Of a DNA stretch of 44,563 nucleotides, positions 25,422 to 34,265 are shown in pieces. This DNA comes from UBA2882 sp051877575 (GTDB lineage: Bacteria; Bacillota; Clostridia; Lachnospirales; Lachnospiraceae). The stretch spans positions 1-44,563 of the forward strand of contig JBJEJA010000023.1 in assembly GCA_051877575.1 (NCBI GenBank). Direction: 5' to 3'. The position numbers and the translations under genes were made by a program. The stretch's first letter is position 1. Each line of letters opens with the position of its first letter. The notes under the pieces are model-generated. The model ran no database searches and was not told where the DNA came from. It was given only the letters and a program-made list of their open reading frames with translations.

Positions 25422-26477
25422 TCATCCCATCAGCATGTCCGCAATCTGCATAACAACTCCCGAAACCCTGTTTTCCCTCAACCAGTTCTCCTCTGCCAAA
25501 GTGATCGATCCCAGTTTTTTTGCTGTCGTAATCTGATTGACTCTGCCGAAATATCTCATAAGCTCCCGATAATTTCCCATTCTGTCCAGCACGCTTTCGC
25601 CGTAAGCCTCATACTCATGCTCACAGCTTGTAATGATCTGCATGGCAAGTTTCAATTCGCCGTTTACATCGCTTGCTTCCATGAGAATATCCGGTCTTTT
25701 TTCTATAAACTCCATAAAGTATGCCTTTGCTTCCGTCAGCTTCTTTTCCATAATCATTTCCGCCAGCCGGTTTTTGACTTCCATGGTCTCTTTTTTCTCT
25801 CCGACCATACCCACCATGGATTCGTGCACCTTTAACCCATTTACGATTATATAAACCTTCAGCAAAAACTCCGAGATAAAGCCGAAAACCCGTTTGTGAT
25901 AATCGTCATAACCGGTAAAATCCATCTGCGGCTCCATTTGAAAGAAGATCTCAAAAAGCCAGTTTACATAGGCATCAAACAACTCGTTCCGGCAAATGAT
26001 CATATTGCCGAAATATGTTTTATTCTCATGGACCAGCCGCTCAAAAACCGGATAATATGCCGGAAATTTTTCTTTGAGAACCTCTCCCGCAAGAATCAGG
26101 TCTTTGATATTGTGATTTTCTCCAAATCCGTCATAATATGCAGACCTGAGAGAAAGGGTTTTGGTCGTCATAATATCATATTCTTTCAGGATAGTTTCTA
26201 TCTCTGCTGCGGTATATGCCTTTCCCTGTTCGTTGATCAGATATCTGCGGTAATGACAGCTCCCTTTGATATCCGCATCGGGACAATTTCTTGCCGCCCA
26301 GTATAACCCCGTCAGCTCACTGTAGTAACAGTTCTTATCCGATATCTCATCTCCGGTATCATCTCCCATATAGCCCAGATCCGACTTTCCCTTTTTCCCC
26401 ACATGCAGGGGCACATAGATGGGATCCTTGGGAGGATCAAAAGGTTTATGGGTGCATACAAAAATCTGTACCTTCAA
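25422..26477 (-). CDS. DUF4422 glycosyltransferase-like protein
   Basis: A 351-residue protein. The N-terminal about 240 residues match the DUF4422 pattern, with IFVCTHKPFDPP at the start, GLYWAARNCPDADIKGSCHYRRYL, and MIICRNELFDAYVNWLF. The family occurs in capsule and exopolysaccharide loci and is thought to be glycosyltransferase-like, but the activity is not firmly known. The C-terminal about 100 residues form an extra helical region. Translation starts at a TTG (26477) with AGGAGA upstream, overlapping the end of the DUF815 gene, which implies coupling. No other polysaccharide genes lie nearby, so its role here is unclear. Confidence 0.82.
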   Translation of the reverse strand: MKVQIFVCTHKPFDPPKDPIYVPLHVGKKGKSDLGYMGDDTGDEISDKNCYYSELTGLYWAARNCPDADIKGSCHYRRYLINEQGKAYTAAEIETILKEYDIMTTKTLSLRSAYYDGFGENHNIKDLILAGEVLKEKFPAYYPVFERLVHENKTYFGNMIICRNELFDAYVNWLFEIFFQMEPQMDFTGYDDYHKRVFGFISEFLLKVYIIVNGLKVHESMVGMVGEKKETMEVKNRLAEMIMEKKLTEAKAYFMEFIEKRPDILMEASDVNGELKLAMQIITSCEHEYEAYGESVLDRMGNYRELMRYFGRVNQITTAKKLGSITLAEENWLRENRVSGVVMQIADMLMG

Positions 26478-26489
26478 GAAATCATTCTC

Positions 26490-27791
26490 CTATCCCAGTA
26501 AATAATTGACAAACTGCTGCGCCGTCCTGCCGGAAATGCCGCCATGGCTCAGCTCCCACTTATTGGCTTCTGCCTTGATCTCCTCATCCGGCATGGTGAT
26601 GCCCGCCCTTCTTGCGAGACCGATGGCAATTTCATAATATTCCTTCGGTGTAGGCTTGGAGTAGCTGATGGTAACACCGAAACGATTAACCAGAGATAAC
26701 TTTTCTTCCATGGTATCGGAACGATGCATGCCATCCTGGAATTCCATGTCATTACGATCATTCCATGTTTCTTTGATCAGATGCCGTCTGTTGGAAGTCG
26801 CATAGATCAGGATATTTTCCGGTTTAGTTTCCACACCGCCTTCAATTACGGCCTTCAAAAATTTATACTCTACTTCAAATTCTTCAAATGACAGATCGTC
26901 CATATAAATAATAAATTTATAATTGCGGTTTTTAATCTGAGCGATGACATTGGACAGATCCTTAAACTGATGCTTATAGATCTCGATCATCCTCAACCCC
27001 TGATCATAAAACTCATTGACAATTGCCTTGATACTGGTGGATTTTCCCGTTCCGCTGTCGCCGAAAAGCAGCACATTATTTGCCTTTCTTCCCTCTACAA
27101 AAGCTTTGGTATTGGCAATCAGTTTCTTTTTCTGTATCTCATAACCGATCAGATCATCCAGCATGACCTTATCCATATTGTTGATGGCCTGGAAAGTAAT
27201 GTGTCCAAGCTCATCCACGCTGCCGATTCGGAACGCTTTGTTCAATCCGAACATCCCCACACCGTAATCTTTATAAAAATCCGTCACACAGGCAAAAAAT
27301 TCGTCTTTTGTGTTAGCATCTGCTAATCTCTGACTCAGCGCCTGTACCTTCTCGCTGACATTTTTATTGTACATCAGCTCCGGCTTGCCGATGGCTCGGT
27401 AATCCGATAAGGTAGAAAAACAATCCACGTCCAGCGCCTCTTCCAGATATGTAAAATCGTAATGGAAGAGCTCCATAAACGCTTTGAAATCATTTTTTGC
27501 AAAATGATTGACACTTCCGTCGTTTGCTCCCACTTTCTCGCAGGTAATACTGAAAGGATTTTCATCGGTAATCAGGAGATAAGTCAGATAATTCTGCCAC
27601 AGATTCCGATCAAAACCGTAATCCGTCGCAACGATCAAAATCCTCTTTACCTGCTGATAGACTTTTGTTACCAGTTCATCTTTATTGAAATCCCCAGACT
27701 TCACCTTACCGCAAATATCCGCCAATTCCATTAAAATGCAATCTTTGGGCAAATCCCCGTAAATAATCAATTTTGAAATAATCTGATTCAC
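26490..27791 (-). CDS. DUF815 AAA+ ATPase
   Basis: A 433-residue protein with a helical N-terminus and a P-loop ATPase domain from about residue 220. Walker A is LLFGDSGTGKST, Walker B IIYMDDLSFEEFE, and a sensor-like ATSNRRHLIKE follows. These match the DUF815 AAA+ family, widespread in bacteria and of unknown substrate. It starts at a GTG (27791), with AAGGAG 8 bases upstream, and lies between an XRE regulator and a DUF4422 protein in a compact three-gene unit. Function cannot be given beyond ATP-dependent remodelling. Confidence 0.9.
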   Translation of the reverse strand: MNQIISKLIIYGDLPKDCILMELADICGKVKSGDFNKDELVTKVYQQVKRILIVATDYGFDRNLWQNYLTYLLITDENPFSITCEKVGANDGSVNHFAKNDFKAFMELFHYDFTYLEEALDVDCFSTLSDYRAIGKPELMYNKNVSEKVQALSQRLADANTKDEFFACVTDFYKDYGVGMFGLNKAFRIGSVDELGHITFQAINNMDKVMLDDLIGYEIQKKKLIANTKAFVEGRKANNVLLFGDSGTGKSTSIKAIVNEFYDQGLRMIEIYKHQFKDLSNVIAQIKNRNYKFIIYMDDLSFEEFEVEYKFLKAVIEGGVETKPENILIYATSNRRHLIKETWNDRNDMEFQDGMHRSDTMEEKLSLVNRFGVTISYSKPTPKEYYEIAIGLARRAGITMPDEEIKAEANKWELSHGGISGRTAQQFVNYLLG

Positions 27792-27796
27792 TGCCG

Positions 27797-28225
27797 TTAC
27801 TCCTTTGTTTCCGCCATTTTCATTTTAATATCCTGAATGTTTCTGGTAATTTCATCCAGCGTTACCATAATGGCATCCAGTTTTACTCTTTCCTCTTCGT
27901 CGATTACTCCATCCTGGATGATATCGATCAGCGTCTTGGATATTTCGTCAATGTCCTGTGCCGAACCTAAAAATCTCAGAATCACTCTGTCCAGATTTTC
28001 AGAAGATTGATGATGTCCCTTTTGTGCCGGGTTATCTTTTAACAGGTAGTCCAGGCTTACTCCAAACATATTGCTGATCGCAATCAGCTTGTCCGTCTCC
28101 GGCAAAGTCACCCCGGATTCCCACTTGGATACCGCCTGACGGCTTACTGTCAGCTTATCCGCCAATGCTTCCTGAGATAAACCGCTCCTTGTTCTTAAGC
28201 TCAATATTTTTTCCGAAAAACTCAT
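27797..28225 (-). CDS. XRE-family helix-turn-helix regulator with helical C-terminus
   Basis: A 142-residue protein with an N-terminal Cro/C1-type helix-turn-helix (about residues 6-62; LSQEALADKLTVSRQAVSKW) and a C-terminal helical region (about 75-140; VILRFLGSAQDIDEIS, EEERVKLDAIMVTLDEI) that may dimerize or bind a partner. It probably represses or activates its own operon with the DUF815 and DUF4422 genes, five bases downstream. A perfect 13-base palindrome in its leader is a fitting operator. The ribosome-binding site is AAAAGGAG. Confidence 0.92.
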   Translation of the reverse strand: MSFSEKILSLRTRSGLSQEALADKLTVSRQAVSKWESGVTLPETDKLIAISNMFGVSLDYLLKDNPAQKGHHQSSENLDRVILRFLGSAQDIDEISKTLIDIIQDGVIDEEERVKLDAIMVTLDEITRNIQDIKMKMAETKE

Positions 28226-28247
28226 ATGTAAATCTCCTTTTGACTGT

Positions 28248-28260
28248 CAACTTAAAGTTG
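28248..28260 (-). promoter_or_regulatory. Candidate autoregulatory operator of the XRE gene
   Basis: A perfect palindrome CAACTTAAAGTTG (6-base arms around one base) lies between the predicted transcription start and the XRE start codon. It is the right size for an XRE dimer. Confidence 0.5.
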
Positions 28261-28276
28261 CCCCAACGTTTCTTCC

Positions 28277-28304
28277 ATCATAGCACACCCATATAAAAAA
28301 GCAA
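28277..28304 (-). promoter_or_regulatory. Promoter of the XRE/DUF815/DUF4422 unit
   Basis: On the minus strand TTGCTT (28299-28304) and TATGAT (28277-28282) are separated by 16 bases. A TGC before the -10 makes it an extended -10 promoter. Confidence 0.6.
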
Positions 28305-28316
28305 GAGCTATAAAGT

Positions 28317-28374
28317 ATTCGGGGAATGGCTTCCTGTATATTTATCATATATCACAGGAGGCCATTCCCCGAAT
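28317..28374 (-). terminator. Long hairpin after the ABC exporter operon
   Basis: Two 21-base arms (28317-28337 and 28354-28374), complementary except for one position, enclose a 16-base AT-rich loop, 13 bases after the ABC gene. It probably ends the exporter transcript, although the U-tract is not adjacent. Confidence 0.55.
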
Positions 28375-28386
28375 TATGAATAAATT

Positions 28387-30240
28387 CTATGATGCCTGCT
28401 CGAACTGGGAATTATACAGTTTCGCATAGAAACCGTCTTTTGCAAGCAACTCTTCATGTTTGCCCTGCTCGATGATATCGCCGTCCTTCATAACCAGAAT
28501 CAGGTCTGCATCTCTGATGGTGGACAGTCTATGGGCGATGATAAAGCTGGTACGCCCCTTCATCAGATTGTCCATGGCTTTCTGTATCCTGATCTCCGTT
28601 CTGGTATCGACGGAAGATGTGGCTTCGTCCAGGATCATGATCCTGTTATCTGCCAGAATGGCACGGGCAATGGTCAGCAGCTGCTTCTGTCCCTGGGATA
28701 CATTGCTGGCATCTTCGTTTAACTCCATATCATAGCCGCCGGGCAGTGTCCGGATAAAATGATCTGCATGGGCTGCTTTCGCTGCCGCAATGACTTCCTC
28801 GTCCGTCGCATCCAGTCTGCCGTAACGGATATTTTCCATAATGCTGCCTTTGAACAGCCATGTGTCCTGTAATACCATGCCAAAAGCATCTCTCAGCTCC
28901 CGGCGGTTAAAGTCCTTGATATTATGACCATCTATCCTGATTGCCCCATCGTTCACATCATAAAACCGCATCAGCAGTTTTACCATGGTTGTCTTGCCTG
29001 CACCCGTAGGTCCCACAATGGCGATCTTCTCTCCCGGTTGAATATCCGCACTGAAGTCATGGATAATAATCTGATCTTCTTTATAACCGAATTTTACATG
29101 GTCAAAAGTAACAGCCCCTACCAGATTTTCCGTACTTACCGGATTTTCCACAAGCTGGTCTTCCTCTTCTTCATCCAGAAACTCAAATACTCTTTCCGCA
29201 GCTGCAGCCATGGACTGTACCTGATTTGCTACCTGTGCAATCTGCTGGATGGGCTGGGTAAAGTTCTTAACATACTGGATAAATGCCTGAATGTCGCCAA
29301 TGGTAATAATGCCTTTGATGGCTAACAAACCGCCGGTCAACGCCACGCCTGCATATCCCAGATTGCCCACAAACATCATAATGGGATGCATCATTCCCGA
29401 AAGGAACTGGGATTTCCATGCAGAATCATAAAGCACTTTATTTGTTTTATTAAACTCATCGATGACATCTTCTTCTTTATTGTAAGCTTTGATGACAAGA
29501 TGCCCGGAGTAATTTTCTTCCACCTGACCGTTGATATGTCCCAGATACTCCTGTTGTGAGCGGAAGAACTTCTGGGATTTTTTCATAACCAGCCCGATCA
29601 ATGCAACGGAAATCGGCAGAATGATCAATGCGATCAACGTCATCAACGGTGAAATGGAAAGCATCATCACCAAAACACCGATCATTGTCGCAACGGATGT
29701 AATGATCTGGGTAATACTCTGATTCAATCCCGTTCCCAGAGTATCCACATCGTTTGTGATGCGGGAAAGCACTTCTCCATAAGTTCTGCTTTCAAAATAT
29801 TTCATCGGCATACGGTTGATTTTTTCGGAAATTTCTTTCCTCATGCGATAGCAGACCTTCTGGGTAATACCGCTCATAATAAATCCCTGCAGGAAATTAA
29901 ACAAAGAGCTGATCACATACAGTCCGAGCGTAAGCAACAAAATTTTCCCGATGCGGTCAAAATCAATTCCGCCGGTCTGTGCGATTTTATTCATCAGCCC
30001 TTCGGAAAGAGCCGTGGTTGCTTTACCCATGACCTTCGGTCCCACAACATTAAAGACCGTAGCCACAACGGCAAAAATCATAACACAGAATACCGCAATT
30101 TTATAGCTGCCCATATATACAAATAATTTTCCGATAGAACCTTTGAGATCCTTGGGCTTTTCTCCCGGCGCCATACCATGTCCTCCGCCCATGGGACCAT
30201 GCCTTCTCGGAGGTCTTTTTATACTTTGTTCTTCACTCAT
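28387..30240 (-). CDS. ABC exporter half-transporter, catalytic-site subunit
   Basis: A 617-residue membrane-ATPase fusion with six membrane helices (about residues 40-330) and a C-terminal nucleotide-binding domain. It has Walker A GPTGAGKTT, signature NVSQGQKQ, Walker B IMILDEATSSVD with the catalytic glutamate, and the H-loop IIAHRLSTI. The signature is SQGQ rather than SGGQ, so this subunit gives the weak signature to the partner's site. The partner gene ends four bases upstream, its end carrying the GGAGG site. Together they resemble heterodimeric multidrug/lipid exporters (BmrCD/EfrCD type). The N-terminus is Gly/Pro/His-rich (RRHGPMGGGHGM). Substrate is unknown. Confidence 0.93.
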   Translation of the reverse strand: MSEEQSIKRPPRRHGPMGGGHGMAPGEKPKDLKGSIGKLFVYMGSYKIAVFCVMIFAVVATVFNVVGPKVMGKATTALSEGLMNKIAQTGGIDFDRIGKILLLTLGLYVISSLFNFLQGFIMSGITQKVCYRMRKEISEKINRMPMKYFESRTYGEVLSRITNDVDTLGTGLNQSITQIITSVATMIGVLVMMLSISPLMTLIALIILPISVALIGLVMKKSQKFFRSQQEYLGHINGQVEENYSGHLVIKAYNKEEDVIDEFNKTNKVLYDSAWKSQFLSGMMHPIMMFVGNLGYAGVALTGGLLAIKGIITIGDIQAFIQYVKNFTQPIQQIAQVANQVQSMAAAAERVFEFLDEEEEDQLVENPVSTENLVGAVTFDHVKFGYKEDQIIIHDFSADIQPGEKIAIVGPTGAGKTTMVKLLMRFYDVNDGAIRIDGHNIKDFNRRELRDAFGMVLQDTWLFKGSIMENIRYGRLDATDEEVIAAAKAAHADHFIRTLPGGYDMELNEDASNVSQGQKQLLTIARAILADNRIMILDEATSSVDTRTEIRIQKAMDNLMKGRTSFIIAHRLSTIRDADLILVMKDGDIIEQGKHEELLAKDGFYAKLYNSQFEQAS

Positions 30241-30243
30241 ATT

Positions 30244-32403
30244 TTACGCCTCCTTTTCTTCCAATCCCAATTCTTTCGCGGAAAGCTGGGATCTGGCAAT
30301 CTGTTCATATACTTCACAGCTTTTCAGCAGTTCTTCGTGGGTACCCATTCCTACGATCCTGCCCTCATCCAATACCAAAATCCTGTCGGCATGGATAATG
30401 GTGCTGATACGTTGTGCAACGATCATGACCGTACTGTCTTTCACCTTTTCCATCAGTGCCTTTCTGAGCACCGCATCCGTCTTCATATCCAATGCGGAAA
30501 AGCTGTCATCAAACACAAGGATCTTCGGTTTCTTTACAATGGCTCTTGCAATGGCAAGCCTCTGTTTCTGCCCGCCGGATACGTTGGTTCCACCCTGTGA
30601 GATGGCACTGTCAAACTTATCCTTCTTTTCCTCGATAAATTCCATGGCCTGTGCAATTTCTGCCGCCTCTTTTATTTCTTCATCAGTTGCATCATGCTTA
30701 CCAAATCGCAGATTGGATGCGATAGTACCGGAAAAAAGGACTCCCTTCTGCGGTACAAATCCGATACTGTCACGCAGATCTTTCATTTTCATATCACGGA
30801 TATCTTTTCCGTCGATGGTAATGGATCCTTTTCTGACATCATAAAATCTGGGCAGCAGATTTACCAATGTAGACTTGCCGCAGCCGGTACTTCCGATTAT
30901 GGCCGTAACCTCTCCGGGTTTTGCCTCAAAATCAATATCCGTCAGCACATCTTCCTTGGCGTTGGGATAAGAGAAATAAACATGATCGTACTTTACGACA
31001 CCTTTTTCCACATGAAACTGTTCTGCATCTTCTTTATCTTCAATGGTAGATTCCGTCTTTAATACCTCATCGATACGGTTTGCAGCAACTCCCGCACGGG
31101 GCAACATAATGGACATCATTGTCAACATCAGGAATGACATAACAATCTGCATCGAGTAAGTGATAAAAGCTGTCATTTCACCGATCTGAAGCGTTCCCAT
31201 ATCAATCTTCTGTGCAGCTACCCATGTGATCAAAATCGCGGTTCCGTTCATAATGATCATCATTCCGGGCATCATGACCGACATCATGCGGTTGGTAAAC
31301 AGCTGGGTTTTCATCAGATCTTTGTTTGCATCATCAAACCGCTCTTCCTCTTTCTTTTCCCTTCCGAAAGCACGGATTACGGATAAACCTGTCAGAATTT
31401 CTCTGGAAACCAGATTAACCTTATCTACCAAAGTCTGCATAATCTTAAATTTCGGCATGGTAATGGAAACAAGCAACATAACAAAGCCAATAATCACGAT
31501 CACCGACAATGCAATGGTCCACCCCATGCTCACATTTGTGTGAATAACTTTGATAATCCCACCCACACCGATGATCGGCGCATATAAAACCATACGAAGC
31601 AGCATTGTAGATACCATCTGAACCTGCTGAATATCGTTGGTACTTCTGGTGATCAGAGAAGCAGTCGAGAATTGATCAATTTCCGCATTGGAAAAACCGA
31701 CAACCCTGTGAAATACTTTCTGTCTCAGATCCCTTCCTATGCCTGCGCCAACCCGGGATGCAAAAAAACCGACAAATACCGAGGCGGCACCCATCAGCAG
31801 GGCAATCAAAAGCATTTTGACACCGGAAACGACCAGATAGGAAATCTGAATTTTATCCACATCCACTCCTGCCGCTTCATTACATGCTGTTGTAAACTTC
31901 AGTGCCTGAGACATTACCATGCTTTCACCTGTGGTCTCTACCATAGATTCCACGGAAGCCCTTGCCTGCTCCAGTAAGGCATTCAACTGCTCTCCCGCAA
32001 TCTGCCCCGATTGGACAGCCTGCATGACCTGATCTATATCAATTTCTTCATTGCTCTCCATTTGGTAAGCCAACACTGCCGGAATCATCAGCTCCTGATC
32101 CAGCACATCCAGCTCTTCTTCGGAGAATTCCTTTGCCACGTAGAGAGAACCGTCTTTTTCAAAACTGTTTTCCCATGTCTCTTTCTCCTTTTCGGTCATC
32201 ATCATCATGATCATCTGATAGGACTCTTCGGTTATCTTTTCCGGCAAAATATGTTCTTCTCCGCCGTTGATAATTCCCACATCGATGATATTGGATGTAT
32301 ACTGGGGCAATGCCAGATCGCAACAGGCCTGCACCACAAGCAGACAGAAAACGGCGATTACGCTCTTCCAATATGGCACCATATTTTTAAACAATTTTCC
32401 CAT
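30244..32403 (-). CDS. ABC exporter half-transporter, degenerate-site subunit with large extracellular loop
   Basis: A 719-residue partner of the 617-residue half-transporter. An extracellular insertion of about 110 residues lies between helices 1 and 2 (about residues 45-165), rich in Glu and Met, as in BmrC/EfrC types. The nucleotide-binding domain has Walker A GSTGCGKST and a consensus signature NVSGGQKQ. Walker B ends DD (LVFDDSFSALD) in place of DE, and the H-loop histidine is Gln (IVAQRISTI). The Walker A/B site of this subunit is thus non-catalytic, paired with the weak SQGQ signature of the partner, as expected of asymmetric exporters. It is first in the operon, with an AAGGAG site. 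Confidence 0.93.
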   Translation of the reverse strand: MGKLFKNMVPYWKSVIAVFCLLVVQACCDLALPQYTSNIIDVGIINGGEEHILPEKITEESYQMIMMMMTEKEKETWENSFEKDGSLYVAKEFSEEELDVLDQELMIPAVLAYQMESNEEIDIDQVMQAVQSGQIAGEQLNALLEQARASVESMVETTGESMVMSQALKFTTACNEAAGVDVDKIQISYLVVSGVKMLLIALLMGAASVFVGFFASRVGAGIGRDLRQKVFHRVVGFSNAEIDQFSTASLITRSTNDIQQVQMVSTMLLRMVLYAPIIGVGGIIKVIHTNVSMGWTIALSVIVIIGFVMLLVSITMPKFKIMQTLVDKVNLVSREILTGLSVIRAFGREKKEEERFDDANKDLMKTQLFTNRMMSVMMPGMMIIMNGTAILITWVAAQKIDMGTLQIGEMTAFITYSMQIVMSFLMLTMMSIMLPRAGVAANRIDEVLKTESTIEDKEDAEQFHVEKGVVKYDHVYFSYPNAKEDVLTDIDFEAKPGEVTAIIGSTGCGKSTLVNLLPRFYDVRKGSITIDGKDIRDMKMKDLRDSIGFVPQKGVLFSGTIASNLRFGKHDATDEEIKEAAEIAQAMEFIEEKKDKFDSAISQGGTNVSGGQKQRLAIARAIVKKPKILVFDDSFSALDMKTDAVLRKALMEKVKDSTVMIVAQRISTIIHADRILVLDEGRIVGMGTHEELLKSCEVYEQIARSQLSAKELGLEEKEA

Positions 32404-32443
32404 AATCCGCTCCTTCTTATTTCCTTATATAAGCACAATTAGC

Positions 32444-32473
32444 ATTATTTACCTTCTGCCGATTTCTTGTCAA
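32444..32473 (-). promoter_or_regulatory. Promoter of the ABC exporter operon
   Basis: On the minus strand TTGACA (32468-32473) and AATAAT (32444-32449) are separated by 18 bases, with a leader of about 35 bases. Confidence 0.55.
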
Positions 32474-32499
32474 TGAAGTTTAGATTTATTTAAGGAATT

Positions 32500-33183
32500 T
32501 TAGAAAAAAATCTCCAAAACCGCAAAGAATACGACCGGCACCAGTAAACAAGGCAGCATATTTAACGTTTTAATTTCCTTTATTTTTAAAATGGAGATTC
32601 CCGAACTTGCAATCAGAAATCCCCCCACAACGGAAATCTCGGTCATCATATCCGGACTCATAAAATCTCCCACCAGACATGCCAACAGATAAATTGCTCC
32701 CTGCCACAGGAATAAAACACCGGCGCAGGCCGCAATCCCAATCCCGTAAGCCGATGCCAGCACGCAGGAAGTCACCAGATCCAGAGTAGCATTGGTAAAA
32801 AGATACGTATTATCTCCGTATAATGCACTGTTAATGGGTCCTAAAATAGATAAAGTCCCAATACAGAATAATAAAATTCCCGTGGACAATCCCTCTCCCA
32901 GTCTGCCCTTTCCCGAAAAACGCTGTGTCAGTTTCTGGAACCTTCCGTCTATATTCAACATGGTTCCTATGAGGCTCCCCAATGCCAGTGCTACGATAAA
33001 CAGCACCGGATAATTGCTTTTGGGCATATTTTGCACAACCGCATTGATGCCCAGCCCCGTTGCCGCCAGCCCCATGGCATCAAACATAGCATCCTTATAT
33101 TCATCCTTGATGCCTTTTTTAATAATACTGCCCGCTATACTGCCGATCAATATAGTCCCTGTATTTACGATCGTTCCTAACAT
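32500..33183 (-). CDS. DUF554 family integral membrane protein
   Basis: A 227-residue hydrophobic protein of the DUF554 (YdfK-like) family. It has the family start MLGTIVNTGTILIGSIAGS, GLAATGLGINAVVQ, and about six membrane segments. Its function is not established, although some relatives are annotated as putative transporters. A longer in-frame start at 33240 exists, but AAGGTGG before 33183 and the family-typical N-terminus decide for the shorter form. It stands alone, divergent from the LRR_5 gene and upstream of the ABC exporter promoter. Confidence 0.87.
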   Translation of the reverse strand: MLGTIVNTGTILIGSIAGSIIKKGIKDEYKDAMFDAMGLAATGLGINAVVQNMPKSNYPVLFIVALALGSLIGTMLNIDGRFQKLTQRFSGKGRLGEGLSTGILLFCIGTLSILGPINSALYGDNTYLFTNATLDLVTSCVLASAYGIGIAACAGVLFLWQGAIYLLACLVGDFMSPDMMTEISVVGGFLIASSGISILKIKEIKTLNMLPCLLVPVVFFAVLEIFF

Positions 33184-33252
33184 GTTATCTTCCACCTTAT
33201 TGTATGTTGCATCATTTGCTTTCATTGTACCGCAAAACAAACGGCCTTTATT

Positions 33253-33281
33253 ATTTTAGTAAAATTCTTTTTCCAATTCAA
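33253..33281 (-). promoter_or_regulatory. Promoter of the DUF554 gene
   Basis: On the minus strand TTGAAT (33276-33281) and TAAAAT (33253-33258) are separated by 17 bases. The leader to 33183 would be about 60 bases. Confidence 0.5.
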
Positions 33282-33294
33282 TAGCCGATTATTA

Positions 33295-33323
33295 TTTACA
33301 AATGATCTTTTCCCTTCTATACT
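33295..33323 (+). promoter_or_regulatory. Promoter of the LRR_5 gene
   Basis: TTTACA (33295-33300) and TATACT (33318-33323) are separated by 17 bases, with the start about 30 bases before the ATG at 33360. Confidence 0.65.
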
Positions 33324-33359
33324 TTTAAACAAAATATTTATTTTGAGGAAAAGCAGCTT

Positions 33360-34253
33360 ATGAGTCAGTCTCTTTCAACTCCACAGGGAAACCTTTTTTA
33401 CGAAATACACTCCGGCCGGATCTCCATTCTTTCTTATGAAGGAACCGATCATTATCTGGAGATTCCCGATAACATTGAAGATTGTCCTGTTACACGGATT
33501 GCCCCCAAAGCTTTTCTGGGCAACCGCCAAATCCGGCAGTTAGTCCTGCCTTCCCAAATCGCGGAAGTCGGTGACTGGGCATTCTCGCATATGACAGGAT
33601 TAGAATACCTGACCTTGCCGCCCCGTGAGATCACGCTGGGCAGACAGGTCTTTTTGGATTGTCCGGTACTGACGGAAATCCGCATACAGGGGCAGTTTGA
33701 AAAAAGTCCCGAGCTTTCTTCATATCTTGCTGCCGCTCTCATGATTCTGAAAAACCCGTTTCTGTTCCGTCCCTCCGATGCCGGAAAGGATTTCTGGTAT
33801 GCAGAATTTGATGCAGCCCTATGTCGCTTTTTGGAGCGTCCCGATGACGAAGGCTTTGAACCGGTTTATCTGGGCTGGTTTGAAGACGAAGATGTCATGG
33901 CCACCCAGCATCCCGGATATATCAAACAAAAACGTCTGGAAAAAGCGGCACTCTCCATGAAACGCCTGCGTTTTCCAAACGCTCTGAATAACGATGTTTC
34001 TAAACTCTATGAATCCTATCTGCGCTCCCATTTCTCCACCGGAGTCTGGGAATGCTTTTGTACAAAGGAATTTGCTTCCGACTGCGCTTATCTCAAAATC
34101 CTGTTGGATCTGGGTTGTGTGACGGAAGCCAATATGGATTCCCTTCTCGCCGATGTCAATCGGATCGGTGCCTGCGAAGCCGCGGTTATGCTGCTGCAAT
34201 ATCAGCAGACTCATTTGACAAAATCCGACTTTTTCAGCGATCTGACCCTATAA
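33360..34253 (+). CDS. BspA-type leucine-rich repeat (LRR_5) protein with unknown C-terminal domain
   Basis: A 297-residue protein. Residues about 30-110 contain LRR_5/BspA-type repeats (YLEIPDNIEDCPVTRIAPKAF, by key residues; VGDWAFSHMTGLEYLTLP; VFLDCPVLTEIRI). The C-terminal two thirds (about 115-297) form a charged, helical domain I do not recognise, with the landmark YLGWFEDEDVMA and repeated acidic patches. Unlike most BspA-like proteins it has no signal peptide, so it is probably intracellular. GAGG lies about 11 bases before the ATG. It has its own promoter and no functional partner nearby. The repeats suggest protein binding; function is unknown. Confidence 0.75.
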   Translation: MSQSLSTPQGNLFYEIHSGRISILSYEGTDHYLEIPDNIEDCPVTRIAPKAFLGNRQIRQLVLPSQIAEVGDWAFSHMTGLEYLTLPPREITLGRQVFLDCPVLTEIRIQGQFEKSPELSSYLAAALMILKNPFLFRPSDAGKDFWYAEFDAALCRFLERPDDEGFEPVYLGWFEDEDVMATQHPGYIKQKRLEKAALSMKRLRFPNALNNDVSKLYESYLRSHFSTGVWECFCTKEFASDCAYLKILLDLGCVTEANMDSLLADVNRIGACEAAVMLLQYQQTHLTKSDFFSDLTL

Positions 34254-34265
34254 TCTCCGTACAAT

